From Sipunculus nudus (taxonomy: Eukaryota > Annelida > Sipuncula > Golfingiida > Sipunculidae), in assembly GCA_026874595.1 (NCBI GenBank), contig CM049315.1, positions 9,523,664-9,587,663 on the forward strand: a DNA stretch of 64,000 nt, given 5' to 3'. Position numbers and translations under genes: made by a program. How positions within the stretch are numbered: position 1 is the stretch's first letter; each line of letters starts with the position of its first letter. The notes beneath the pieces were generated by a model. That model saw only the letters and a list, made by a program, of their open reading frames with translations, was not told the origin of the DNA and did no database searches. Positions 55,601 to 63,625 of this stretch are shown piece by piece.

Positions 55601-57883
55601 TCACACAAAAATGCAAACATGTAAACAGGATTTTTTTAATATAAACACACGGGGTAACACAGCTTGACAGATTAAAGTTAACAGGATACAGATTTAGATG
55701 TAACTTGTACCTTTACCTGTCCCGGTTGTGGATAACTTTGGATCAACTCCACCGAGGCCTTTTGTCGTGGCTGAGGCCGTGGCACTGAATATGTTCCCTG
55801 TGTTTGCTGCAGGCTGTGTGCTTGCTCCACCTGTAGAAGGATGGTGTGAATTCAGGTATTTTTATTAATACGGCACAAGATTAGCATGTTATTTTAGAAC
55901 TGCTTTTCAAAAATGGTTCAGAACTTATTGGCTTAAAAAGATGCATCAATTTTGGGTGAATGTAAGTATGTTTAGTGAATTAAAAATGCAACTCTGATAA
56001 TAACAGTTTTTTCCACCATATAATTATAAAGAATAAACATTTTTTTGTAATATTACAAGTTTTTGTACCAAGTGTGTCCAGTGTTTTTCTATGATACAGG
56101 ATGATCTGTTGTGTAATTCTCTCAAACATGTTTCTGTTGACATAGTATGTTGTGAAGACTAATAACAATGCTCAAATACTGAAAAATGATAAATAAATGA
56201 AATCACGACAACCAAAATTCATTTAGTAACATGATATAATGTAACCAAACTATGCAAACTTAAGTTTGCTACATTTTTAATATATATATATATATAAATA
56301 TACACACACACACAGTAGAACGCCTGCTAACAGCCACGCCTCAATAACGGTCAATACGTGTATAATGGTCAGATTTTCCGGTCCCAAATTTTTTACGTTA
56401 TATTTCATTATCATTTTGTTGTCAATTACGGTCACTCCTCTATTCCATATTACGGCCAGATCTCTCAGTCCCGCAGGCCGGGAAACGCTTCAATTACGGT
56501 CATGGGCAGTGACTCCGTAACAAGGGCTCAACAAATCGAGCGGCCGCTTCTGACCTTATTATCATTACACAAGTGTCCCCTCTCACATATTCCTGTCTAT
56601 TAATGAGTGCCTGGATAAAGGTAACCAGATGACCGTGACTGAGTTGTTTGACACAGCTAGCGTCTTACTACCCAACTCAGCCTCATTAGTATGCATAATA
56701 GTAAGGCATGTGTTCTGACCTGCGTGTATGTTTGGGAATCAGTCGTGCGAGTCCGACCTTAATCAGGGTGTTTGTCATTTAATTAACGAATGACAACCAG
56801 CGGGTCCCAATAAATATGTCAGCAGAAAAACGTTAGACAAATTGTGGATCTTTAAACTTTCTTTAATGTCCTTGTGAACACGTACATCAAATGACAACAG
56901 TGCGGCAAACATCGCACAATTTACTCATATATGAATAATTATGAATGCAAAATAAACATTGTTACATGTATTAAATGTTATGCATACTCTGTCCCAATTC
57001 CTTTGACCATTATGGCCACTAAGAAAAGACATGAACTTGCTCTCAAAGAAAAGGTAGATCTGATCAGGAAGAGTGAAAGGAAAAGCAGCTGACAGAAATC
57101 TATGGTGTCCATCGAACTTAAGTTCAAAACATATTTGTATATATTGTTGGTAATTGTTATAAATAGGGCTGACGTGTTTGTAAATTTATTTTTTATTCAT
57201 AATAGTAATTATACTAATACTCTGTGTATACGCATTTTTGTTGATTGCAATAAAGATTTGAACTTGGTTTAGTGTTACATTATAACCCCCTATCCTGGTC
57301 AAGTGCTGTATAACGGCCACTCCTGTATTAAGGCAACTTTAATCAAGTCCCGATGGTGACCATAATACAGGCTTTCTACTGTATATATATATATATATAA
57401 CTATGGTAAATATTACTGAATATGTAAACAATACAGTGACCTACCAAAGTTAAACCCAGAAGCCGTGGTGGTGGTGTTTGCACCAAGAGTAAGACCGGTT
57501 GCTGTCGTCCCTGTTGTAGTGGTTGTGGTGCCAAGCTTTACTCCACCGAGTGAGAACCCAGTAGACGCTGTGGTAGTGGCTGTACTCCCCAAACTGAACC
57601 CACCACCAGTGGTTGACGTGGATGGTGTTCCTAGTTTAAAGCCACCACCCAGTCCAGTTGTTCCTGAAGTTGCTTGTGTGGATGTTGCCCCTAATGTTAA
57701 TCCAGTTGCTGTAGTAGTCGCAGGGGTAGGTAATGCAAACCCTGTTTTGTTCTGACCTCCGAGACCTGCCGTGCTCAAGTTTCCAAATTTAAAGCCACCA
57801 GTGCCGCCCCCTAGTGACAAATTAGGGGCTGCTGTGGCTGGAGCCTTTGTCTGGCTCAGGTTCCCAAATGAGAAATTTGCCAT
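40422..57883 (-). CDS. NUP58: Nucleoporin NUP58 (p58/p45, NUPL1), 12 coding exons
   Basis: Exons in order of translation: 57883-57445, 55830-55717, 54985-54958, 54499-54434, 50822-50648, 48841-48762, 48574-48456, 48023-47941, 47452-47251, 46529-46416, 45103-45005, 40618-40422. They join in phase to 572 codons with stop; human NUP58 is 599 residues. Residues 1-190 form a Thr/Gly-rich FG domain (FSFG, FKFG, FKLG, FSLG, FNFG). Residues about 195-420 are helical with the conserved RMSSRDMYKVQEEVDNLRQL, ELKNAEICQRTKDTPPGLQY, MYRQQIEELESHL and LKEQYLNYRRVFHGD segments, the part that in vertebrates pairs with NUP54 and NUP62 in the central-channel complex of the nuclear pore. Residues about 435-555 are a second FG region (SLFG three times, FGFG). 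The tail PPAGNKRGKRS is nearly invariant in the family. FG repeats bind transport receptors. Convergent with the FAM114 gene. Confidence 0.95.
40619..41384. other. NUP58 intron 11, part next to the last exon
   Basis: Contains an inverted pair: 'atggttctcaggcac' near 40781-40795 and 'gtgcctgagaaccat' near 41051-41065, with 'aggccaaaaaaaa' and 'ttttggcct' farther out, i.e. a ~300-bp potential hairpin or TIR-bearing MITE (about 40760-41092). Confidence 0.5.
41385..41667 (-). mobile_element. tRNA-derived SINE (minus orientation)
   Basis: On the minus strand from about 41662: TGGCTCAAGGGCAGAG (A-box-like, close to tRNA D-arm) followed about 40 nt later by GTTTTGAATCTC (B-box-like). A ~200-bp body runs toward 41385. 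The layout is that of a tRNA-derived SINE head with an unrelated body. No target duplication identified. Confidence 0.6.
41668..42842. other. NUP58 intron 11, middle
   Basis: AT-rich, no recognised element. Confidence 0.5.
42843..44484 (+). repeat. Large minisatellite, 26-bp unit, roughly 63 copies
   Basis: The unit contains 'gggacatgaggagctacaag' followed by 'cagaat', with variants (gtggaatggg, gaaggggaca, attagaggag). Higher-order blocks of several units recur, for example 'attagaggaggagctacaag' at about 43341 and 43625. The internal open frame (43237-43512) is an artefact of the repeat, since 3 x 26 bp = 26 codons. It lies in NUP58 intron 11. Confidence 0.97.
44485..45004. other. NUP58 intron 11, part next to exon 11
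   Basis: No recognised feature. Confidence 0.5.
45005..45103 (-). CDS. NUP58: NUP58 exon 11 (FG region)
   Basis: Acceptor CTGCAG|GG, donor CTAG|GTTAGT. Encodes GGTGGGASLFGSTAKTSAAT then TTFGFGSSKPL. 33 codons, phase 1. Confidence 0.9.
   Translation of the reverse strand, partial: GEGLEAGLACLAVQPRHLLLQELHLALAPANH
45104..46415. other. NUP58 intron 10
   Basis: AT-rich, no recognised element or extra exon. Confidence 0.5.
46416..46529 (-). CDS. NUP58: NUP58 exon 10 (FG region)
   Basis: Acceptor TTGCAG|GT, donor CTTG|GTGAGT. Encodes ASSFSTGQAPSGAPSLFGSV and TSSSTGFSL. 38 codons, phase 1. Confidence 0.92.
46594..46980 (-). mobile_element. Short HINE-like element E, copy 2
   Basis: On the minus strand it begins ATTGCCTCCACCAGGAGGA (hairpin), has subterminal GGAGGC, then hairpin TGCATT..AATGCA, and ends TATTTCTAG (CTAG at 46597-46594). 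It pairs with the copy at 6014-6248. Confidence 0.6.
47251..47452 (-). CDS. NUP58: NUP58 exon 9
   Basis: Acceptor TGGCAG|AAC, donor AGCAG|GTGACA. Encodes NLKEQYLNYRRVFHGDMTDI and the linker to the C-terminal FG region. 202 nt, phase 1. Confidence 0.95.
47453..47940. other. NUP58 intron 8
   Basis: Nothing recognisable besides splice signals and a short poly(T). Confidence 0.5.
47941..48023 (-). CDS. NUP58: NUP58 exon 8
   Basis: Acceptor TTTCAG|AG, donor AAG|GTATGT. Encodes ELSMLFTRLHKSFLALAAQL then QVVHEAVK. 83 nt, phase 0. Confidence 0.93.
48024..48455. other. NUP58 intron 7
   Basis: Nothing recognisable. Confidence 0.5.
48456..48574 (-). CDS. NUP58: NUP58 exon 7
   Basis: Acceptor TTTTCAG|GTA, donor CAAG|GTTGTG, a weak donor. 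Encodes YFHSLVEDFEVRMLMYRQQI then EELESHLALLNQPAARSPQ. 119 nt, phase 1. Confidence 0.93.
48762..48841 (-). CDS. NUP58: NUP58 exon 6
   Basis: Acceptor TTTCAG|GAG, donor GCAGG|GTGAGG. Encodes ELKNAEICQRTKDTPPGLQY then ENTAPA. 80 nt, leaves phase 2. Confidence 0.95.
48842..50090. other. NUP58 intron 5, part next to exon 6
   Basis: Unique-looking sequence between exon 6 and the exon-derived minisatellite. Confidence 0.5.
50092..50690 (-). repeat. 50-bp minisatellite derived from the NUP58 exon 5 end and its splice donor
   Basis: Exactly 50-bp periodicity. The plus-strand phrase 'acttacctg' (GTAAGT donor on the minus strand) ends at 50150, 50200, 50250 and so on to 50650: 11 copies, of which the one at 50650 is the real exon 5 donor. 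Each unit contains about 36 bp matching the exon end (encoding AVTKLKAQSAQ in the right frame) plus about 14 bp of intron. One copy has a changed donor (GTATGT, near 50250). The rest keep GTAAGT. Confidence 0.95.
50648..50822 (-). CDS. NUP58: NUP58 exon 5 (coiled-coil)
   Basis: Acceptor GTTACAG|A, donor CTCAG|GTAAGT at 50647. Encodes KHMKSQKAEREEIARMSSRD through VAVTKLKAQSAQ, the best conserved helical stretch. 175 nt, phase 0. Its last 36 bases plus the donor are the template of the adjacent 50-bp minisatellite. Confidence 0.95.
50830..51160. other. NUP58 intron 4, part next to exon 5
   Basis: Nothing recognisable. Confidence 0.5.
51161..52349 (-). mobile_element. HINE-like element A2, complete
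   Basis: Minus orientation: 5' ATGCCCCCGCCACAAAGTGG (from 52349), GGACGGAAGG-type microsatellite (plus 52262-52310), six ~180-bp monomers, 3' GGCGGGGGCAT, hairpin GTGTCGTTCCGACAC and CTAG (51164-51161). Same ends as A1. Confidence 0.72.
52350..52747 (-). repeat. Copy of the element B tail, lying between A2 and A3
   Basis: Reverse complement of 13946-14343, apparently without gaps, including a 61-codon chance frame that is identical in both copies. Together with the first 226 bp of A2 it forms the 624-bp inverted block shared with 13946-14569. Confidence 0.85.
52748..53914 (-). mobile_element. HINE-like element A3, 3'-truncated
   Basis: Minus orientation, 5' end ATGCCCCCGCC.. at 53914, CCGTCC/CATCATTCC-type microsatellite (53840-53875), six ~180-bp monomers. 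It stops mid-monomer at 52748, where the element B tail copy abuts. No 3' hairpin or CTAG on this copy. Confidence 0.68.
53915..54433. other. NUP58 intron 4, part next to exon 4
   Basis: No recognised feature. Confidence 0.5.
54434..54499 (-). CDS. NUP58: NUP58 exon 4
   Basis: Acceptor GACAG|TGACAG|T is a tandem acceptor 6 nt apart (AG at 54501-54500 or 54495-54494). Both keep the frame and differ by residues DS. Encodes KVVKEVALPADISGAVEQF. Donor TCAG|GTATTA. 66 nt, phase 2. Confidence 0.88.
54958..54985 (-). CDS. NUP58: NUP58 exon 3 (28-nt micro-exon)
   Basis: Acceptor CTTGCAG|GT, donor CAAG|GTGAGA. Encodes TVSGTGKT. Needed to move from phase 1 to phase 2; skipping it would break the frame to exon 4. 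Confidence 0.85.
54986..55716. other. NUP58 intron 2
   Basis: Poly(C) run at 55320-55330. Otherwise nothing recognisable. Confidence 0.5.
55717..55830 (-). CDS. NUP58: NUP58 exon 2
   Basis: Acceptor CTACAG|GT, donor ACAG|GTAAAG. Encodes ASTQPAANTGNIFSATASAT then KGLGGVDPKLSTTGT. 38 codons, phase 1. Confidence 0.9.
56313..57381 (+). mobile_element. pogo/Tigger-like transposon relic (about 1.07 kb)
   Basis: Terminal inverted repeats CAGTAGAACGCCTG (left) and, on the reverse strand, CAGTAGAAAGCCTG (right, ending 57381), beside TA-rich flanks as expected for TA-targeting Tc1/mariner/pogo elements. From ATG 57012 a short frame reads MATKKRHELALKEKVDLIRK, the start of a CENP-B/psq-type helix-turn-helix as in pogo/Tigger transposases. 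It then breaks at a stop about 26 codons in and no catalytic domain follows. Internal 'attacggtca' / 'ataacggcca' motifs recur near both ends. Non-autonomous deletion derivative inside NUP58 intron 1. Confidence 0.75.
57445..57883 (-). CDS. NUP58: NUP58 exon 1 (start codon, N-terminal FG domain)
   Basis: ATG at 57883-57881, 5 nt after acceptor TTTCAG|GTAAA (exon from 57888), so an upstream non-coding exon exists. Encodes MANFSFGNLSQTKAPATAAP and the Thr/Gly/Leu-rich FG domain. Donor TTTG|GTAGGT at 57444. 439 nt, phase 1. Confidence 0.95.
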
Positions 57884-57887
57884 TTTA

Positions 57888-58411
57888 CCTGAAACAAATA
57901 CAAGCCTTTTTCTGACAGTATATGCAACCTTTTTTTAAGGATTTCAGACCAATTTTTGAGGCCTGGACCCCCCCTTTTTCTGGAGCTTCAGACCTTTCTT
58001 TTAGGTTTTGTCATTAGTCCTCCTTGGTTGGACCCCTCCTCCATGTCTTGGATATGCCCCTGAAAATTACACCTAGCTGGGCCTTTGTGTGTGTATTTTT
58101 AAACATTTTATATGAGTTTGGAGGTCTAGACCTAAATTTCCTTAGCACAGTGGATATAACATTATAAAATTGCAGCAGTGCACTTGAGTCACTCTCCCTG
58201 CTTCAACACTGTGGTCACCCAGCTGATACGCTGTTCTTGTATACACTGCCGGCTAGAGCCAGGGCTCTGCATATAAGGTAAATCCGTGGGTTCAATTGTA
58301 ATTTTCACTAACCAAAGTTTATTCTCAGATAATTCACATATTTACCAATTATAATTTATATTATCAGTAAACCAGATTTAAGTCACTGCATTTTTGGTGT
58401 AACTACAACAA
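57888..58411. other. Sequence upstream of NUP58 coding exon 1
   Basis: Intron between an unseen 5'UTR exon and the coding exon. No promoter features recognised. The NUP58 start site must lie farther right, possibly beyond the window: a strong minus-strand donor AAG|GTAAGT occurs at 63987/63986 and a weaker AAG|GTAAGG near 63001. Confidence 0.4.
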
Positions 58412-59573
58412 CTAGGGACCCATGGGTCTTGATGCTATGCTGAATTTGTCTATAAGGATATTTTTTAAAGAAATTTTTTTCACAATGACAGTCCTGTGAC
58501 CTGAACCAATGACCTTGTGACCAAAAAATCTTAGAACTTATTATCCTTGAACTTGCAGCATTTAGATTATTATAACAATCTTTTAAAAAGTGACCTTGAC
58601 CTCTGACCAGGTAACCTCAAAATCTACTAATTTCCTAACTTTGGGTAAGTAAGCTATGTGTGAAAGATGGAAAGTTTGGGATGAAAAGTTTGATTTACAG
58701 TGCATCCACAATCTTTTTAAAAATGTGGCTCCTGTGACCTTCAACTTTGATCTCTGGACCCTGAAAATCAAAACGAATTTACTTAAATTGAGGGTCGTTA
58801 TTAAAACAAGTTTGAAGCATCTGTCTATCCAAAGCAGAATTATCATCCATTAAACTAATTTGTGAATGGATGGGCCCTGTGACCTTGACCTATGACCCAA
58901 AAATAAAAAAGAAATTTCACCAATTGGCAGGTGAGCAATATCTTGAAGATGGAAGGTTTGCGATGAAAAGTTTGGCTTCAATTGCATATGCATTTTTCTT
59001 AAAAAAATTAGTCCTGTGACCTTGACCTTTGACCCCAAAATTGACACGGTTCTTAATTTAGTGGTAAGCCTTATATAAGTTAAGTTTGAAACCAATATGT
59101 CAAACTAAACTGTCCAGAGTTATCATCTGGAAACTAATTTGTGAACAGATGACCCCTGTGACCTTGACCTTTGACCTTGTGACCCCAAATATATTTATGC
59201 TCTCCCTATACTGGCAAGTCAGCGAAATGGGCAAAATGGAAAGTTTGGGATGAAAATCCTGGCTAAAAATGCAGCCATAATCTTTTAAATAAGTGAGTCC
59301 TGTGACCTTGACCTTTGACCTTGTGACACCCAAATCATTAAGGTTCTTGCTTTAGTGGTGGGCCATATGTAAGTCAAGTTTGAAAACCAAGAGTCAATAC
59401 AACCTGGAGTTATCATTTGGAAACAAATTTGTGTGGATGGACAGACAGACAGACAGACAGACAAGGTGATTACTATAGGGCATCCACTTGTGATCAATAA
59501 ACACACCAGGTTTTGGGACACTACATGTAATCACAGCTGAGAAACTGTCAAACTGACATGATTGATGTCATTT
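58412..59573 (-). mobile_element. HINE-like element N3 (inverted counterpart of N2)
   Basis: The minus orientation shows the same order as 33259-34374: 'aaatgacatcaatcatgtca' start, 'aaaacctggtgtgtttattg', GTCTGTCTGTC microsatellite (plus 59440-59463), AGGTCA monomers, and 3' palindrome GACCCATGGGTC + CCTAG. Here the terminal tetranucleotide is CTAG (58415-58412), where related copies have CTTG. Confidence 0.6.
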
Positions 59574-60083
59574 TATAGTAAAAAAAAAAAATAGAACAAT
59601 AATCGTTAAAATATAAAAAATTCAGGTGGCGCTACCACTTTTCAGGAACTGACAAAACTAGTCATGGTCAATATTCAAGGCAAGATTCATGACAATCCAT
59701 GCATTAATCATAAAGATATTGCAGGTTTTGTATCAAATTAAGGATTATTCTGGGGGCTAAGATCTCATCTCCCTCCCGTGTGCAGCAGGCAGGTGCATTG
59801 ATACATGCGGTCACTCACCGTCACTTAGCTAATTAGCATCTTAATAAAACCACTTTTATCCATATAATTGCGCTTTTTTGTATAGGTTAACAACAGCAGT
59901 GTTTGCGTCTTTGCATTCACATCATACATAAAGAACTCCCTGATCTTTGCAAGGCTGTGGTTTACAACTCGGTGACATTTCGCGTGGTGATATTGAGCTA
60001 GAGCTGTTAACGGTGCTAACAGCTGGGAATCCCCTATAAAAGTCCACTATAGGCTGGAGGTTTATAGAGCACTGGATGGGATA
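59574..60083. other. Sequence between N3 and the hAT-like element
   Basis: Begins with a C-type fragment (59620-59760: 'caggtggcgctacc', 'tcaggaactgacaaaact'), then a GC-richer stretch 59765-60075 with a donor-like minus-strand ACG|GTGAGTG at about 59818. It could be an untranslated exon, but this is not provable here. Confidence 0.35.
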
Positions 60084-60431
60084 CAGACATGGGGTCTATT
60101 ACAGTTGTTCTATTACTATTACTATTACTATTACTTTCAATTTCTGATATTACTATTACCACATTTTATCTTCTATTACTATTACTATTACTATTACTGG
60201 GGTATCTATTACTATTACTATTACTATTACATAAACTGATGGGAGGATTCTAGACTTTGCGCAGCCATGAGTGCTATAAACTAGCACTGCCATCACATTT
60301 TTATATTATATATTAACATTAGAAGCACCTATATCATCCAGTTACCTACACAATTTTCTTATACTGTGTCTGTCATTAACAATAAGTCTAATGATACTGG
60401 AGATCTTAATTATTTCAGCTTCTTTAATTCT

Positions 60432-60500
<69 letters not shown>

Positions 60501-62225
60501 TATATATATATTTTGAAACCTCAGTGATTATTGGGGCATTTCAAGTCGAAATTATAAGATAATTGTATGAACTCTTGAATACATGTAATTTAAAAGCAAC
60601 CCATTGTAAAGACCCTGGCATATGTAAAATATTGATTTATAATTATATGCATACTTGTACATTTATTATTATCTTCATATATATTTCACATAAATTTATT
60701 TTATAGTACATACTTCTGTTAAGATTTAATCTTCTTTCGCATAATTAATAAATAAAGATTTTCAGTGTAACTAAAAATGGTCTCCAAAGGAATTATTCAT
60801 GATTATGTCATATTAATATTTAGTATCAAACCTGACAATTTAGTCCTTTATGTATGTATCAGGAGAGGAATTTTGGTAGGGCTGTGTCCTGTTTCTACTG
60901 TTTACATCAAGATTCTGGACAGATTCTAAACTGGAGACAAAAGTACCCCATCTTCTTAAGTGTATATATGTTCGTTTGGATATGATGCCATGTTTTATTT
61001 TATCACATAGTACATCTTGAGAGTGAACAGAGAGGTGGTAAACTTTACAATAATGGTAGCATGCATGGCTTTTATTCTTCAGGCATGCCCTTCTTCATTG
61101 CAGCAAAACCAGCATAGGATAATTTAGGAATATGGAGAGTGATTTAAACTTATATCAATTTTACAAAACAAATAAAATATTATTTATATAACTTTCACAA
61201 TTAATTTGGTATTCAACAATCTTATACTTTAAATTTTTGTACATAACAGGATCTAATTATTTGATATCAAAATTTCAGATATTAAATAATAAAATATTAA
61301 CAGTTACTTATATTCTCATATTATATAATCAAATAAATTAATATTTTAAAAAAATTGTTCATTTAATTTTCAAAATATAAATTAACATAATTTTAGATAC
61401 TGAATGAAGGTCTGCAAAATTGGTACTACGAAATAACAGAAAAGTATTAAAAGAATTATTTTAAAAGAATATTAATATAAATTAAATAGATAATACATGT
61501 GCCTGCAGTATGACTTTATCAAAGTGATTGTAGTACTGGTATGAGTTTATATAACATTGTAGGCTTCCATACGTTATGGGTAGTGAAAACACCATAAGCT
61601 TATCATGAACATTTTGGGTCTGCACTGCAACTACATCTGGTTCCATATTCTATTTTTCTTAAATGTGTGTTATTGCAATCTGTATGATTAAATTGCAAAC
61701 TGGCTCGTGAAAATAAATCTAGGTACATTTCAGAATATGCATATGGATTGATGGATGTGAGATAAGATGTACATGTCAATATAATAATACACAATTTATC
61801 TGTCTCATAACATCAAACATTCCTCTGTTTATCCATGGTTTACCAATCAAAGTTCAGATTGTGCCAGGTTACCTATTTGGCTGTGACCTGCTCTGTCCAG
61901 TACTCTTATGTAATTAGCACCAGTGGTCACCAGCAGTGTGGCAGCTGGCCCATGCTTGCCTCAACAATAGGCACTTCCTGGGCAAATGCTGGACAAGAAT
62001 TGAGTGTGTCCAGCATTATTTGCTGATATGCTTCATGATCAAGAGGCTCACAGGAAGTAATAGAAAGTAATATGTATTACTCTATTACTTTGCCTTCTGT
62101 TTCTATTACTATTACTATTACAGCTAAAATTTTTGAGTCTATTACTATTACTATTACTATTACATGGAAAAAGCTGTAATAGTCTATTACTATTACTATT
62201 ACTTATTACTATTACCCCATGTCTG
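60084..62225. mobile_element. hAT-like non-autonomous DNA transposon, 2.14 kb, with (TATTAC)n arrays
   Basis: Perfect 12-bp terminal inverted repeats CAGACATGGGGT (60084-60095) and ACCCCATGTCTG (62214-62225), flanked by a perfect 8-bp direct repeat ATGGGATA (60076-60083 and 62226-62233). An 8-bp target duplication with CAG-starting TIRs is typical of the hAT superfamily. Just inside both TIRs, and again at about 60175-60230 and 62100-62160, are runs of the hexamer TATTAC. The interior is AT-rich with a TA microsatellite at 60434-60510. No intact transposase seen. Confidence 0.85.
60434..60510. repeat. (TA)n microsatellite inside the hAT-like element
   Basis: About 75 bp of TA with one interruption. 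Confidence 0.95.
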
Positions 62226-62233
62226 ATGGGATA

Positions 62234-63140
62234 CCTGATCCAAAACCCCAATCTCCATGAAACTTCAGAGAGTCGACAACGGCTTGACGATGGCCACTCT
62301 CCTTAACAGTCCTATCATAAAGACTATCGTGGAAGTTTAATTCATTCATAACACATAAGGAAAATAACCAGATATAACACAAATCAACCGATAGTCAGGA
62401 AAAGTGCACTTGAGAATGATCTAAGCAAAAATAGTTTGCCTTAGCATCACATAATAATGTGAAGCATATTTTCAAATATCTAACCCTGTGACCCAGACAC
62501 TACGTCACTTTCTGTTGGCTTTCAGCTTTCGACTTTCAGCGATGAAATGCTGGTATAAATAATTTAGTTATAATTTTGAGTGTTTTTTTAAGACATACAC
62601 ATAAATGTAGTGAAGAGGGTAATGTTGTCCATTCCAGTACATTGGACAAGTATTGTTTCAAGGCAAAGTACATAAACATGGGTATTTTTGTGGTGAGGAC
62701 TTCACAGAATAAGTAATATTTTGCAGCATACACATGTGAAATGTAAACAGGTGTTTCCTTGAAATGTAATAAATCTAATTTTTTTAGTTTGACAGTTGAG
62801 ATAAGCAGTTCCTGCTGTCCATCTGTGCTTAACAGAGAGAGATTCATTTTGGGGATTTCCCTGGGTTTTTCTCCAATTAACACATCATACCCTCCATCAA
62901 CCTCCAGCACAGAATCAAGATATGTTGTGTTTATCCTTGACATTCATGACAAATCTTCTGAATGATGCATCATACGTGCCACCAGGTGATTATCCTTACC
63001 TTAGACCAGGGGATCATGGCCAGAGAAGCTTAACTTTTAAAGTGAGTACAGTTTATAGGCACCAAGTGAAATTCCTTGGTCATGATTCAAATAAATTAAC
63101 ATTATCTGCCCAAAAATGCATGTTTCCCTGTCATACACAC
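62234..63140 (-). other. Unassigned region with a 135-codon minus-strand frame
   Basis: Minus frame 62943-62536 begins MSRINTTYLDSVLEVDGGYD and holds a fairly protein-like stretch (VLIGEKPREIPKMNLSLLST, ISTVKLKKLDLLHFKETPVY), then becomes Cys/Leu/Ile-rich, as chance translation would. Just upstream in another frame is GGTYDASFRRFVMNVKDKHN. A CRE-like TACGTCAC lies at about 62503. I recognise no family. It may be an exon of an unknown gene, a decayed transposon ORF or chance. Confidence 0.25.
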
Positions 63141-63539
63141 AATACTTGAATGAATACCATTTTTTGTTCGGTAGAGGATTTGAATTCTCTAGTTTACTTG
63201 AAGCTTTTTAATGAAATTTTATGCGATGGGTACCCGTGGAACTGGATACCTACGCCACAAAATTTGCACAACGGGTGTAGCATAAATTGTTTCCTGACAA
63301 AGGCCGATACATATTATTTTCCTGAGAAATTCCTGTATTTCATTTTGCTCATAACTGGAGTCTATTATAATAGAGGAAGGGGTCAGGGAACCTGGGTTCC
63401 CCGCCTGAACAAGGGTGATGGGGCTGAGCCCCCACCTATGCTAAATTCTCCAGTTCAAAAAGTAAATGGTTCCCTATTTTTGCGATAGATGGGGCTTCAA
63501 TGGCAGATATAAATGAACAAAAATCGCCCTTGCTGGTAT

Positions 63540-63625
63540 CTCGTCTTCACGGCTCACTTAGTAACGTGTAGGGCCCCTTTGTCTAGAGTAGAGATCGTAG
63601 GTTCCATTCCCCATTCAGGCTTCTT
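63540..63625 (+). mobile_element. Possible tRNA-derived SINE head
   Basis: GGTTCCATTCC at about 63600-63610 resembles a tRNA T-loop/B box and is preceded by a tRNA-like 'gtctagagtagagatcgtag' stretch. The A box is poor. Very tentative. Confidence 0.3.

Noticed and set aside
57465-57755. Plus-strand frame of 96 codons, Val/Pro-rich
   Set aside because: Antisense shadow of the Thr/Gly-rich FG domain in NUP58 exon 1.
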